DNA of 33,925 nucleotides, taken from assembly GCA_944384105.1 (NCBI GenBank), contig CALWSC010000056.1, forward strand, positions 1 to 33,925. Reading direction: 5' to 3'. Numbering within the stretch: the first letter of the stretch is position 1; every line of letters starts with the position of its first letter. This stretch comes from an uncultured Lachnospiraceae bacterium (GTDB lineage: Bacteria > Bacillota > Clostridia > Lachnospirales > Lachnospiraceae). The notes beneath the pieces were generated by a model, which had not been told where the DNA came from, made no database searches, and saw nothing but the letters and a program-made list of their open reading frames with translations. This document shows positions 7,944 through 18,328 of this stretch, one piece after another. The position numbers were made by a program, and so were the translations under genes.

Positions 7944-8879
7944 TTATCTTTTCCACTCCGGCGCAAGAATCCGCCGTATCGTCTCTGTGTCCATCGTTCC
8001 AAATACCGGATCATCGGCAAGCCCTGCAGTCAGGCAGATCTGTTCTCCGGTAAAAGGCTGTACAAACCGCACCGCCGCCGCGTGAAGCCCAAGCCTGCTT
8101 CCTGTCCCGGTTCCTTTTCCGTAAATGATATCCCCGAGAAGCGGGTGCCCCAGAGCTGCCAGATGCGCACGGATCTGATGTGTCCGCCCTGTCTCCAGCC
8201 GACAGCACACCAGAGCCGTATCCGCTCTCTGCGTGATTACCCGGTAATGCGTCACTGCCGCCTTTCCTTCCCTTTGGACTGCCATCTTATTCAACTCATT
8301 CTCATCCGGGGCAAGCGGGAGCCGGATGCATCCCTGTTTTACATCAAACACTCCCTCCGCCGCTGCGAGATACAGCTTTCTCATGCAGCCATTCTCCCTC
8401 TGTGATGCAAGGCGCGCAGCAGCAGCCTGACTCTTGGCCGTGACAATAATACCGGATGTGTCTCTGTCAAGCCGGCCGACCTCCCGCACTGCACAGCACT
8501 CTCCCCTCGCGGCCAGATACGCAGCCGCAAGGTTCGCTAGCGTGTCCCTGTAATGTCCGTGCGCCGGATGGCACGCCATACCCGAAGGCTTGCAGACTGC
8601 GAGCACATCCTCATCCTCATACAGGATCTCCAGACTGTCCCAGCTTTCTGCCGTCTCGGTGCGGGGCGTCTTTGCCTCCTCGAGCAGCACCTCCACGCTA
8701 TCGCCCGCCTGTACGGTGTCATTCACACGCCGCCGTCTTCCGTTGACCGTGATTCCATTCTCTGTAAACTTTGCCCTGCGGATCTGTGCACGCGTAAGCC
8801 CCAGCCGCTCCCGGAGCAGCAGCTCAAGCCTTCTTTTTTCATCCCGCTCCTCTGCAGTAAAACCGATCATTCTTCTCAT
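7944..8879 (-). CDS. RluA-family pseudouridine synthase
   Basis: This 311-aa enzyme converts uridine to pseudouridine in rRNA or tRNA. An S4 RNA-binding domain covers about residues 18-65. The catalytic domain follows, with the family motif GRLDRDTSG, whose first Asp (residue 138) is the catalytic aspartate. The later motifs GRTHQIRAHLAALGHPLLGD are also typical. The chosen start overlaps the stop of the MATE gene as TGATG, with GGGAGA seven bases upstream, implying coupled translation; a longer in-frame extension to 8981 lies wholly within the MATE gene and was not used. Which RluA paralogue this is (RluC, RluD or YjbO-like) and its target cannot be told from sequence alone. Confidence 0.92.
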   Translation of the reverse strand: MRRMIGFTAEERDEKRRLELLLRERLGLTRAQIRRAKFTENGITVNGRRRRVNDTVQAGDSVEVLLEEAKTPRTETAESWDSLEILYEDEDVLAVCKPSGMACHPAHGHYRDTLANLAAAYLAARGECCAVREVGRLDRDTSGIIVTAKSQAAAARLASQRENGCMRKLYLAAAEGVFDVKQGCIRLPLAPDENELNKMAVQREGKAAVTHYRVITQRADTALVCCRLETGRTHQIRAHLAALGHPLLGDIIYGKGTGTGSRLGLHAAAVRFVQPFTGEQICLTAGLADDPVFGTMDTETIRRILAPEWKR

Positions 8880-10240
8880 CAGACCGTCTCCCGGTGCTGT
8901 TTCATATAGCTTCTCAGTACGAACCAGAACCACACAGTCACGACGATTCCCTTCGCAATGCTCGATATACTGATGCTCCACCAGATGCCGTTAAGCCCCA
9001 GCGCCGTTGCGGAGAAAACGATTGCCATCGGAATACGCGCCGCATTTCCCAGCGCGCCTGTCACAGTCGACGGAATCGGCTTTCCAAGCCCCTGGAATGC
9101 CCCTGCTGAGGTACTCTCAATACACATGAAAAGCTGCGACAGCCCAAGGATGCGCAGATAGTCTGCCCCCATGGGCAGCACATCCGCCTCTGTGATAAAA
9201 ATACGGAAGAAGAATTCCGGAAATGCGATCAGCAATGTACTAGTAAAGAGGCCCCACGCTGCCATCAGCCCCAGTGCTGTAACATATCCTCTGCGGATTC
9301 TCTCCTTCTTCTTTGCACCGTGGTTCTGCGCCACAAAGGCATTGACAGCCGTCGCAAAACCATCCGCCATCATCCAGGAAATCGACTCAATCTGGCTGCC
9401 GACCTTCTGTACTGCCACCGCAGCGTCGCCCCAGCCCGCCACGAGCCGGGCGATGATCATAGAAAGGCTTGAGAAAATCGTATTCTGCACCGCCACCGGA
9501 AGCCCGATACGCACCACGTCGATCACAACCTGCCTGCTGCTCTTCTTCTTCAGCTTCAGCCCTGAAAATATCAGCGCCGTTTTACCCGCATTTCTTAAAA
9601 ACATGAAAAACACGATTCCCTGTGCCAGAACCGTCGCAAGTGCCGCTCCGGCAACGCCAAGTTCGGGCACCGGTCCTGCGCCGAAGATAAAGAGCGGATC
9701 CAGTACAATATTCGCTCCCAGTCCAACAAGCGTGGAGCGAAACGTCACAAGGCTCATTCCCAGCGCCGTAAAGATGCCGGTAAAGATCTGATTCATGAAG
9801 GAAAACACCATGCCGAGTCCTACAATGATCAGATATGCCCTCGCGTCGCTTATCACGCTTTCCTGATTCAGTTTGAAGAATCCGATCAGCGGGCGGTTTC
9901 CAATCACATACACCGCTGTCACCAGAAGGAATAATACCGTACCGAGCTGAAAAGCGGCGCGGGTGTAATCCTTAGCCTTTTCCTCATTTCCCGCTCCGAG
10001 CGCGTGCGCCGCCTTCACCTGCGCCCCCATCCTGGGAATCGTCGCAAAGCCGTTTGCCATCCACATATACATGCCGGCAGCTCCGACTGCCGCTACCGCG
10101 TTGCTGCTGACCCTGCCGATCCAGATCATATCTGTCAGATTGTACGCCATCTGTATCAGCGATGTCCCCATGATCGGAAAAGCGAGCCGTGCAAGCCCTT
10201 TTAAGATTGGGCCTTCTGTAAGGTTAACCTTTCTGTCCAT
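8879..10240 (-). CDS. MATE-family multidrug/cation antiporter
   Basis: This roughly 453-aa membrane protein has about twelve hydrophobic segments in two similar halves, as in MATE exporters that expel cationic drugs or metabolites in exchange for H+ or Na+. The N-terminus MDRKVNLTEGPILKGLARLAFP is typical of the clostridial branch. The start is uncertain: two adjacent ATGs (10243 and 10240) follow a GGGGGAGG run that lies very close to both, and a third ATG at 10276 has only a weak ribosome site. The 5' end overlaps the DUF3783 gene in another frame and the 3' end overlaps the pseudouridine synthase gene. The substrate is unknown. Confidence 0.92.
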   Translation of the reverse strand: MDRKVNLTEGPILKGLARLAFPIMGTSLIQMAYNLTDMIWIGRVSSNAVAAVGAAGMYMWMANGFATIPRMGAQVKAAHALGAGNEEKAKDYTRAAFQLGTVLFLLVTAVYVIGNRPLIGFFKLNQESVISDARAYLIIVGLGMVFSFMNQIFTGIFTALGMSLVTFRSTLVGLGANIVLDPLFIFGAGPVPELGVAGAALATVLAQGIVFFMFLRNAGKTALIFSGLKLKKKSSRQVVIDVVRIGLPVAVQNTIFSSLSMIIARLVAGWGDAAVAVQKVGSQIESISWMMADGFATAVNAFVAQNHGAKKKERIRRGYVTALGLMAAWGLFTSTLLIAFPEFFFRIFITEADVLPMGADYLRILGLSQLFMCIESTSAGAFQGLGKPIPSTVTGALGNAARIPMAIVFSATALGLNGIWWSISISSIAKGIVVTVWFWFVLRSYMKQHRETV

Positions 10241-10640
10241 CATCCTCCCCCGCCCGTCCGGTCTGCATTGCCTCATGCTCTCTTTTAATTTCTCTGTATA
10301 AATCCAGAAGTGTCCAGTTTACATTATGCTCCGTGAGCACCGCCTTATAGTCGATTCTTCCCACTCCTGCCTTTCTCATCCGCGCAAACAGCTCATCCAT
10401 GCGCCGTCCTGTAAAGTTCTTCAATACAAGAAGCTCCTGTTCCATCTCCTGTGCGCCGCCGTCTGCGCCCTGTCTCTTTTCAAATCCATCCAGTCCTGCG
10501 AGAAATCCGACGCTCTCATACGCCTCCTCCCGCGAAACATTTCGGATGCGCACACCCATCTGGATGAGCACGCCTTTTAGCTTAGCTGCCGTCTTTGTCT
10601 TTTCGGGTGCATAATAAAGCACCATCTCACCTGCTGCCAT
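10224..10640 (-). CDS. DUF3783 domain protein
   Basis: This 138-aa cytoplasmic protein matches the DUF3783 type found in Clostridia: an N-terminal alpha/beta part beginning MVLYYAPEKTK and a C-terminal helical part with LKNFTGRRMDELFARMRKAG and a final YREIKREHE helix. The function is unknown. The start at 10640 has TAGGAG six bases upstream; a longer frame to 10748 lies within the asparaginase gene. It begins 22 bases after the asparaginase stop and its last residues overlap the start of the MATE gene, so it is in the middle of a tightly coupled operon. Confidence 0.83.
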   Translation of the reverse strand: MAAGEMVLYYAPEKTKTAAKLKGVLIQMGVRIRNVSREEAYESVGFLAGLDGFEKRQGADGGAQEMEQELLVLKNFTGRRMDELFARMRKAGVGRIDYKAVLTEHNVNWTLLDLYREIKREHEAMQTGRAGEDDGQKG

Positions 10641-10662
10641 ACTCGTTCTCCTAACTTTTCTT

Positions 10663-11673
10663 CTACTGCTCAGACCGATAAAGGTCGTAATTGATTCTCT
10701 TATAGAACAGCCGCTCAATCTCCCCGTAGTCCCTGATCTGCTGGCCAAGGATCCACATCAGCTTCGCAAGCGTGGCCTCGAGCGTCATATCGTATGTCTC
10801 AAGAAAGGCAAGCGCCTTCTTGGCCTGCTGTCCGACCACATATGTGTCCATCTGACTGCCCTCGTACGTCACCTGCGTCGACATAACAAGAATCTTCGCA
10901 TAGGACGGATACTTTGCCATCTCCTGCTCAAACGCTTTCAGGATATGATCCGGCAGTCCGCCCACGCCGAAACTCTCCACGATGATGCAGTCATACTTCT
11001 CAAGAATATACGGAATCAGTTCCTCATTCATCCCCGGCGTAAGCTTCAGCAGAAACACTCTCGTGTTCAGCCTCTCGAAAAACTGCACGCCGTCCATGCG
11101 CTCCTTCTCCTCAAAGTAATAAATCACAGCGTCGTTCTGCACCTTGCCGAGCACCGGAAAATTAATGCTGGAAAATGCATTGTAGCTGAATGTTGACGTC
11201 TTCTTTGCCCTTGTACCCGCGATAATATTTCCGTCAAATACCACGATAACGCCCCGGCTCTTCTCATCTAGCGCACACAGAATACTGTCGTGAAGATTCT
11301 TTCTCGCATCCGTGATCTCCGAGAGAATCGACTTCTGCGCCCCGGTCATCACAATCGGCTTTGCCGAATCCTGAATCATATATGAGAGCGCCGCTGCTGT
11401 ATACGCCAGCGTGTCCGTGCCGTGGCAGATAAGAAATGCGTCATACTTTTCATAGTTTTCCCGGATCGTGCGCACCAGAAGCTGCCAGTATTCCGGGCTC
11501 ATATTTGTGCTGTCAATACTGCAGACCTCTTTCGGAATGAGCTCGCACTTACCTTCAAACTCTCTGACATACTGCAGAAAGTCTTCTGATGAGAGCACCG
11601 GAGCCAGACCGCCTCCGCTCTCCCCGGATGCAATAGTTCCGCCTGTTGTCAAAAGCAAAATCTTCTTATTCAT
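10663..11673 (-). CDS. ansA: L-asparaginase, type I (cytoplasmic)
   Basis: This 336-aa enzyme hydrolyses asparagine to aspartate and ammonia. The N-terminal motif TTGGTIAS holds the catalytic Thr13; the second motif HGTDTLAYTAAAL (from His84) holds the Thr86/Asp87 pair, and a lysine at 157/158 completes the typical site. There is no signal peptide, in line with the cytoplasmic type I enzyme. Upstream in-frame TTG and ATG codons exist, but GGTGAGGA lies eight bases before the ATG at 11673, which fits best. It follows the BlaI-type gene by 45 bases in the same run. Confidence 0.94.
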   Translation of the reverse strand: MNKKILLLTTGGTIASGESGGGLAPVLSSEDFLQYVREFEGKCELIPKEVCSIDSTNMSPEYWQLLVRTIRENYEKYDAFLICHGTDTLAYTAAALSYMIQDSAKPIVMTGAQKSILSEITDARKNLHDSILCALDEKSRGVIVVFDGNIIAGTRAKKTSTFSYNAFSSINFPVLGKVQNDAVIYYFEEKERMDGVQFFERLNTRVFLLKLTPGMNEELIPYILEKYDCIIVESFGVGGLPDHILKAFEQEMAKYPSYAKILVMSTQVTYEGSQMDTYVVGQQAKKALAFLETYDMTLEATLAKLMWILGQQIRDYGEIERLFYKRINYDLYRSEQ

Positions 11674-11718
11674 TATCATTGTCCTCACCAAAAAATACGG
11701 AGGCCTCTGCTGCCCCCG

Positions 11719-12123
11719 TTATCTCTGTCCGTCCGGATTCCCCTTCCCAAGCTCTTCCAGAAATTCATCCAGGCGCTTCAGTTCATCCCGCCCTATCGTC
11801 CTGCCGTTATACAAAGACGCGACGAAATTCTCAAGGGAATTTGCATACAGCCGCTCAAGCACCGTCCTGCTCTCCTGCCGGCAGTAATCTTCCCGGGAGA
11901 CAAGCGGGGTGTACAGATTATTCCGCCCTGCCTTTCTCACTGACACAAAGCCTTTTCTCTCCAGCCGTGCCAGCAGCGAATTAATTGTGGTTGGAGCAAG
12001 CTTCCTCTCGGGGCTTCCATTTACCACAGCCTCAATGTCCATGCGGCTCATATCGGGATGGCCTTCCCAGAGTGCCAGCATGATATCCAGCTCCGAGTCC
12101 GGGAGCCGCCTGATTTTCCTCAT
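11719..12123 (-). CDS. BlaI/MecI/CopY-family transcriptional repressor
   Basis: This 134-aa protein is a winged-helix DNA-binding protein. The N-terminal domain (residues 5-80) has the family pattern: LPDSELDIMLALWE, a helix-turn-helix around APTTINSLLARLERKGFV, and a wing ending in NLYTPLV. The C-terminal part would dimerise. BlaI/MecI partners are cleaved by a membrane sensor protease of the BlaR1/MecR1 family, but no such gene is in the window. The start at 12123 has AGGAGG eight bases upstream; a longer frame to 12231 is inside the DegV gene. The target is unknown; its own operon is the natural first guess. Confidence 0.9.
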   Translation of the reverse strand: MRKIRRLPDSELDIMLALWEGHPDMSRMDIEAVVNGSPERKLAPTTINSLLARLERKGFVSVRKAGRNNLYTPLVSREDYCRQESRTVLERLYANSLENFVASLYNGRTIGRDELKRLDEFLEELGKGNPDGQR

Positions 12124-12149
12124 GGACTTTTCCTCCTGTATTTTCTTCC

Positions 12150-13043
12150 TCAGCCGCACCGCTTTAAGATCCCCACACCGATCGGCCCGGGTCCTGTATG
12201 GACGCCGATCGTCGCTCCGATCTGAAAGCAATCCAGCTTTTCTTCCGTGATGCCATACTCCGCAAACTCCTTTAATATCAGCTCACGAAACTCTTCAAAC
12301 TCCTGCAGATCCAGCCCGCAGCCCGCGGCAAAGCGGTATTCTTCCAGATGAATACCGTTTTTTCGGATATAATCCTTCGTATTTTCAATCGCCTTTGCAA
12401 GAGACTTTTTGCGTCCTCTGCTGATGCCGTCCGCAACCAGCTCCCCGTGCTCGTAGCCGATAAGCGGTTTGACTTTCAGCATACTTCCCGCGATCGCTGC
12501 TGCCTTGCCGATTCTGCCGCCGTTCTGCAGATATTCCAGATCATTTGCCGTAAAGAAGATTCTGCCGGTCTCCCGGATCGAGAGAAGCGCTTCCTCTGCC
12601 TCCTCCATCGTCCTTCCCGCGTCGCGAAGCTCCACCGCCTCCTTGACGAGCAGCCCCTGCAGACCTGTCGCCTCGCGTGAGTCCATGACTGTAATCTTCG
12701 CCTCCGGATACATCTCGCGGATCTCCTGCGCTGCGGTCCGGGCAGACTGCATGGAACCGCTGAACGCCGCGTTCAGGCAAATGCAAAGCACCGGAATCCC
12801 CTGCTTTACAAACGGAAGAAACGCCTCACCATAATCGCCTATAGACGGCATTGAGGTCTTGGGAAAAATCCCCTTCTTTTCCGCCATCTGCTGATAAAAT
12901 TCGCGCACCGGAATATCCGTTCTCTCCCTCATATAATTCTCGCCGTCAAAGGAAACATAGAACGGGACTATCGTAATATGGGACTGCGCGACATAGCTGT
13001 CCGACAGATCGCACGAACTGTCGCTGACAATGTGAAACTTCAT
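12150..13043 (-). CDS. DegV-family fatty-acid-binding protein
   Basis: This 297-aa protein belongs to the DegV family, which binds fatty acids; FakB proteins of this family hand them to the kinase FakA for phospholipid synthesis. Seen marks are IVSDSSCDL at the N-terminus, KTSMPSIGDY near residue 75, AFSGSMQSAR near 100 and a C-terminal GATIGVHTGPG, all close to the lipid-binding pocket. No fakA is nearby, so a FakB role is only possible. The start has CAGGAAA about five bases upstream. It is the first gene of the eight-gene run, after a 146-base gap that holds a weak promoter candidate. Confidence 0.93.
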   Translation of the reverse strand: MKFHIVSDSSCDLSDSYVAQSHITIVPFYVSFDGENYMRERTDIPVREFYQQMAEKKGIFPKTSMPSIGDYGEAFLPFVKQGIPVLCICLNAAFSGSMQSARTAAQEIREMYPEAKITVMDSREATGLQGLLVKEAVELRDAGRTMEEAEEALLSIRETGRIFFTANDLEYLQNGGRIGKAAAIAGSMLKVKPLIGYEHGELVADGISRGRKKSLAKAIENTKDYIRKNGIHLEEYRFAAGCGLDLQEFEEFRELILKEFAEYGITEEKLDCFQIGATIGVHTGPGPIGVGILKRCG

Positions 13044-13115
13044 ACTGTTTTCCTGCCCTCTCTGAGCGCGCTGCATATGAAAGCGCGCCCGTTTTCTATT
13101 CCCCGGATATGCCTT

Positions 13116-13146
13116 TTTATACGCCGGGAATGCTTAACTATGACAA
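13116..13146 (-). promoter_or_regulatory. Weak promoter candidate for the DegV-led operon
   Basis: On the - strand TTGTCA (13141-13146) and TATAAA (13116-13121) are separated by 19 bp, longer than ideal. An ATTCCCGG/CCGGGGAAT-type inverted repeat overlaps the region. The rest of the gap 13044-13189 holds nothing else I can name. Confidence 0.3.
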
Positions 13147-13189
13147 GTGTAACATTTTCCCCTGCCCTTGTAAAGGTACACAAAGCGGA

Positions 13190-14245
13190 TTAAACTTTTT
13201 TCCGCTCTTCCTCCTCGCACCGCTCAACCTCCTGCAGCAGCGTCTCCAGCTTGCGCTTTAAGTTCCGATCCGGTTTCCGGCTGAGTGCCTCCCGGCAGAT
13301 TGTCTTTGCTTTGCCATAGTCCGTCTTAACCGCCTTGCCGCCCGCGTAGCACAGCGCGAGATGGTACAGTCCTCCCTCGTCCTTCTCATTTGCCGCCTGA
13401 CAGTAGAGCCTGTACGCCTGTTCTTTGTCGCGCTTTACGCCTCTGCCAATCTCATAACACACGCCCAGACGGTCAATGGCTTTCGGAAAGCGCTGCTGCG
13501 CCGCCTTCTGATACCAATAGATCATCCGCCGCTCGTCACGCGGAACTCCTATGCCGCGGTCATAGCAGTATCCGATGCGGAACTGTCCCTGTGCATCTCC
13601 GCCGTAGGCTGCGATCTGGTAATAGCCCGCCGCTTCCGCTGCATCCTTCTCCACGCCCTCGCCATCCTCATAGCACTTACCGGTGTAGAGGCACGCCATC
13701 GGGTTACCCTGTCCTGCGGCGCGGCGCATCCACTCAAACGCCTTATGCTTATCCTCGCCGACACCCTTTCCGTCGTGATAGCAGAATGCGAGCAGTACCT
13801 GGGCTCTCAGGTATCCGCTGTCCGCCGCACGCCGAAACATCTCCGCCGCCTTTTTCATATCTTTGCGTACGCCTATGCCGTTCTGGAGACAATAGCCGTA
13901 ATTACAGATCGCCGGTATGTAGCCCTGCTGCGCTGCCTGTTCATAGAGCCACACTGCCGTCCGCTCATCTTTCTGTGTCCCTACGCCGTTTTCCAGACAC
14001 CAGCCCAGGTTATTCATCCCCCAGAGGTCGCCCATATGTGCAGCCTTCTGAAAACACTCATACACACGCTTCTTGTCCGACCCCTCTCTGCACGCCAGGA
14101 AATATCCAAGCTGGCTCCACTGTGCGGCAGTCATCTCTTTCTCCTCAATCGGCTTCATTATTCCTCCGCACTCCGGGCAGACTGTCCAGATGGACGCCCC
14201 CTCCGCCACATATCCGCATTTACTGTCCTCGCACGCATAGATCAT
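13190..14245 (-). CDS. Zinc-ribbon / Sel1-repeat (TPR-like) protein
   Basis: This 351-aa protein starts with a short zinc ribbon formed by Cys5, Cys10, Cys23 and Cys26. It then consists of about seven to eight Sel1-like repeats of roughly 36 residues (pattern A-x-x-x-LGxCYExGxGVxKDxxKAxxxYxxAAxxG), from about residue 50 to 335. Sel1 repeats form helical solenoids that bind proteins. There is no signal peptide, so the protein is probably cytoplasmic; its partners are unknown. The C-terminal 15 residues are a charged Glu/Arg/Lys helix. The start at 14245 has AGAGGTGAGA five bases upstream; a frame to 14293 would begin inside a terminator-like hairpin and was rejected. Confidence 0.87.
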   Translation of the reverse strand: MIYACEDSKCGYVAEGASIWTVCPECGGIMKPIEEKEMTAAQWSQLGYFLACREGSDKKRVYECFQKAAHMGDLWGMNNLGWCLENGVGTQKDERTAVWLYEQAAQQGYIPAICNYGYCLQNGIGVRKDMKKAAEMFRRAADSGYLRAQVLLAFCYHDGKGVGEDKHKAFEWMRRAAGQGNPMACLYTGKCYEDGEGVEKDAAEAAGYYQIAAYGGDAQGQFRIGYCYDRGIGVPRDERRMIYWYQKAAQQRFPKAIDRLGVCYEIGRGVKRDKEQAYRLYCQAANEKDEGGLYHLALCYAGGKAVKTDYGKAKTICREALSRKPDRNLKRKLETLLQEVERCEEEERKKV

Positions 14246-14267
14246 TGATCTCTCACCTCTTTCCGCA

Positions 14268-14304
14268 TAAAAAATCTCCGGTATCCCATACATACACCGG
14301 AGAT
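14268..14304 (-). terminator. Intrinsic terminator or attenuator directly before the Sel1 gene
   Basis: A perfect 9-bp stem pairs 14274-14282 with 14296-14304 around a 13-base loop, followed on the - strand by six T. It lies only about 25 bases before the Sel1 ATG, leaving no room for a promoter between. It may end the CmpB-type transcript, or act as an attenuator of the Sel1 gene. Confidence 0.6.
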
Positions 14305-14478
14305 CTTCTGCTCACTGCAACTGCTATATATTCGTTCGGCTTTCCCCGCCTGCACTCTCTTATCATCTGCTTTCAGTATATCATATCTTTTGACACAATG
14401 CCATGATTTTTATAATTTCTTCCCCTTTTTTCCCTATTATAAAGTCTATCCGTACTTCCTGCATTATGCGTATTTTCG
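14305..14478 (-). other. Gap between the CmpB-type gene and the Sel1 gene
   Basis: Two -10-like boxes are visible on the - strand, TATAAT (14436-14441) and TATACT (14375-14380), but neither has a convincing -35 box at the right distance. Nothing matching a known riboswitch class was recognised. Confidence 0.3.
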
Positions 14479-15423
14479 TCATTTTCCTCTGTGTTTCTGA
14501 ATCACTTCCTTAAAGTCCTTTAATGCCTCCGCATATCTGCGTGAGCTGGCATCCGGATTGCGGCGCAGGAGACGTGAGGCTCTCAGGGCAGAACGGCTCG
14601 GTCTGCTGCTCAGCTCGCGCAGGTCGCGCTCGAGCTGCTCCTTAAACCGAAGGAACTCCTCCGCCTTTTCCTGTCCGCCTGCGAGCACCTCGTTGATCTT
14701 GTCTGCGAGCGTCTGGAGCTGCTGGCGCTTTCTGGCACGGTACTCCTCAGCAAAATTCGATACAGACTGCCGCGGCAGTTCTTTCAATCCCTGCCACCGC
14801 TTCATGTACTCCTGATATTCGCTTCCCGTAAACGCCGAGATCGCCTCCAGCCGGTTCTGAATGCGCTGAATGCGCTCGTTGCTCTCGCTCCACCTCGTAA
14901 TGATCTCCCGCAGGTCCATTGCCTCATTGAACGACTGCGTAAAGTCCACTGCCGCTGCAGCCGTGATCACGTACGCCGCAGCCTGCGCAGCATTGTCAGG
15001 AATCATCAGCACGAGATACTCGACCGGCAGGTGCAGCCCGCGCACCAGCGCAATCGAAAACACGCCCCAGCCGATTGAAACTCTCAGGCAGATATGCCCA
15101 TTTAAATTCAACCGGTAATTGCTGTAATCCCAATATTTGACCTTAAAGAGCTTTTCCATACACACGCCTGTACAGTATTCCAGAATTGTCGCGCCGGTCA
15201 TCCCGAGCAGAAAGATCAGCACCAGATTTTCACGCACCGGTATCGTCATCAGCAGTATGATTACCGCTCCGGAGCCATAGATCGGCAGCAGAGGTCCATG
15301 CATGAAGCGGCGGTTCACCCAGCGGTGTTTGCGCACCGAGACATAGCACGACTCCCACACCCAGCCCACAAAACAGTAAATAAAGAAAAAGAGCATCCAT
15401 TGAGCCACTGTATAGTCATACAT
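14479..15423 (-). CDS. Putative ABC-transporter-permease-type membrane protein (CmpB family)
   Basis: This 314-aa protein has about five hydrophobic segments in its first 180 residues and a long charged, helical C-terminal half rich in Arg, Glu and Gln (about 190-314), probably a coiled coil on the cytoplasmic side. The N-terminal pattern with FFIYCFVGWVWESCYVS, the segment RRFMHGPLLPIYGSGAV and the later GATILEYCTG is typical of the family annotated as putative ABC transporter permease (CmpB type) in Clostridia; no transport function has been shown that I know of. The start at 15423 has GGGAGGA eight bases upstream. It is alone, with its own promoter. Confidence 0.82.
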   Translation of the reverse strand: MYDYTVAQWMLFFFIYCFVGWVWESCYVSVRKHRWVNRRFMHGPLLPIYGSGAVIILLMTIPVRENLVLIFLLGMTGATILEYCTGVCMEKLFKVKYWDYSNYRLNLNGHICLRVSIGWGVFSIALVRGLHLPVEYLVLMIPDNAAQAAAYVITAAAAVDFTQSFNEAMDLREIITRWSESNERIQRIQNRLEAISAFTGSEYQEYMKRWQGLKELPRQSVSNFAEEYRARKRQQLQTLADKINEVLAGGQEKAEEFLRFKEQLERDLRELSSRPSRSALRASRLLRRNPDASSRRYAEALKDFKEVIQKHRGK

Positions 15424-15454
15424 TTTATTGTTCCTCCCAGTATGTAGTACCACT

Positions 15455-15483
15455 ACTGTAATACTTTCCCAATACTGCGTCAA
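15455..15483 (-). promoter_or_regulatory. Promoter of the CmpB-type gene
   Basis: On the - strand TTGACG (15478-15483), a 17-bp spacer and TACAGT (15455-15460). The predicted start is about 25 bases before the ATG. Confidence 0.55.
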
Positions 15484-15509
15484 CTTACAATTTCTTAAAA
15501 CTTCATGCA

Positions 15510-15540
15510 AAAAAATAACTGCCGCATTTCAGCGGCAGCC
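15510..15540 (-). terminator. Terminator of the ATP synthase operon
   Basis: On the - strand a 7-bp GC-rich stem (CTGCCGC/GCGGCAG, 15519-15525 with 15531-15537) with a six-base loop is followed by TTATTTTTTTG. It begins three bases after the atpC stop codon. Confidence 0.88.
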
Positions 15541-15542
15541 TG

Positions 15543-15968
15543 TTACAGATTAAATTTGTGCTTCTGATCCGATACCCGAAGTCTTGCCATCGCCCTTGCC
15601 AGCGTTGCCTGGGTGCGGTAATACTGAATCTGGCTCTGCTTCTGGCGGAGCTTCTCCTCAGCTATCTCCTTTGCCTCCTGAGCACGCTTTCTGTCGATGT
15701 CTTCAGGGCGCTCCGCGCTCAGAACGAGGACAGTCACACGGTTGTTGATGATCTGTGCAAAGCCCGCGCTCACAGCAGCAATATGCCACTTATCGTCCTC
15801 AGTCTGAAACCGCATCTCGCCGGGCACGAACGCTATCATCATATCCTCGTGGTGCGCCAGAACTGCTTTTTCGCCGTCCGCCTGGGGAAATACGATAATC
15901 TTTCCCCTGCCCTCATAGAAGACCTTGTCGCTCGCCACGATTCTTAAACCAAAACTATTTGCCGCCAT
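15543..15968 (-). CDS. atpC: F1Fo ATP synthase epsilon subunit
   Basis: This 141-aa protein is the epsilon subunit of the F1 central stalk, which links the gamma shaft to the c-ring and can brake ATP hydrolysis. It has the N-terminal beta-sandwich (residues 5-88) with GxIxxLPxHxxMI-like spacing, here IIVFPQADGEKAVLAHHEDMM, and a two-helix C-terminal domain of Ala/Arg/Gln-rich sequence. The length is normal. The start ATG has AGGAG nine bases upstream, 20 bases after atpD. It is the last gene of the operon. Confidence 0.96.
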   Translation of the reverse strand: MAANSFGLRIVASDKVFYEGRGKIIVFPQADGEKAVLAHHEDMMIAFVPGEMRFQTEDDKWHIAAVSAGFAQIINNRVTVLVLSAERPEDIDRKRAQEAKEIAEEKLRQKQSQIQYYRTQATLARAMARLRVSDQKHKFNL

Positions 15969-15988
15969 GTCTGCTCACTCCTAACAGC

Positions 15989-18315
<2,327 letters not shown>

Positions 18316-18328
18316 ATCAACACCCGCT

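Noticed and set aside
11690-11718. GAGGCCTC palindrome between the BlaI-type gene and the asparaginase gene as a terminator
   Set aside because: It has no loop, and although Ts follow, the stem cannot form a proper hairpin.
13390-14406. Long open frame on the + strand opposite the Sel1 gene
   Set aside because: It is the shadow of a repeat-rich gene, has a Ser/Pro/Arg-rich composition without any domain, and lacks a ribosome site.
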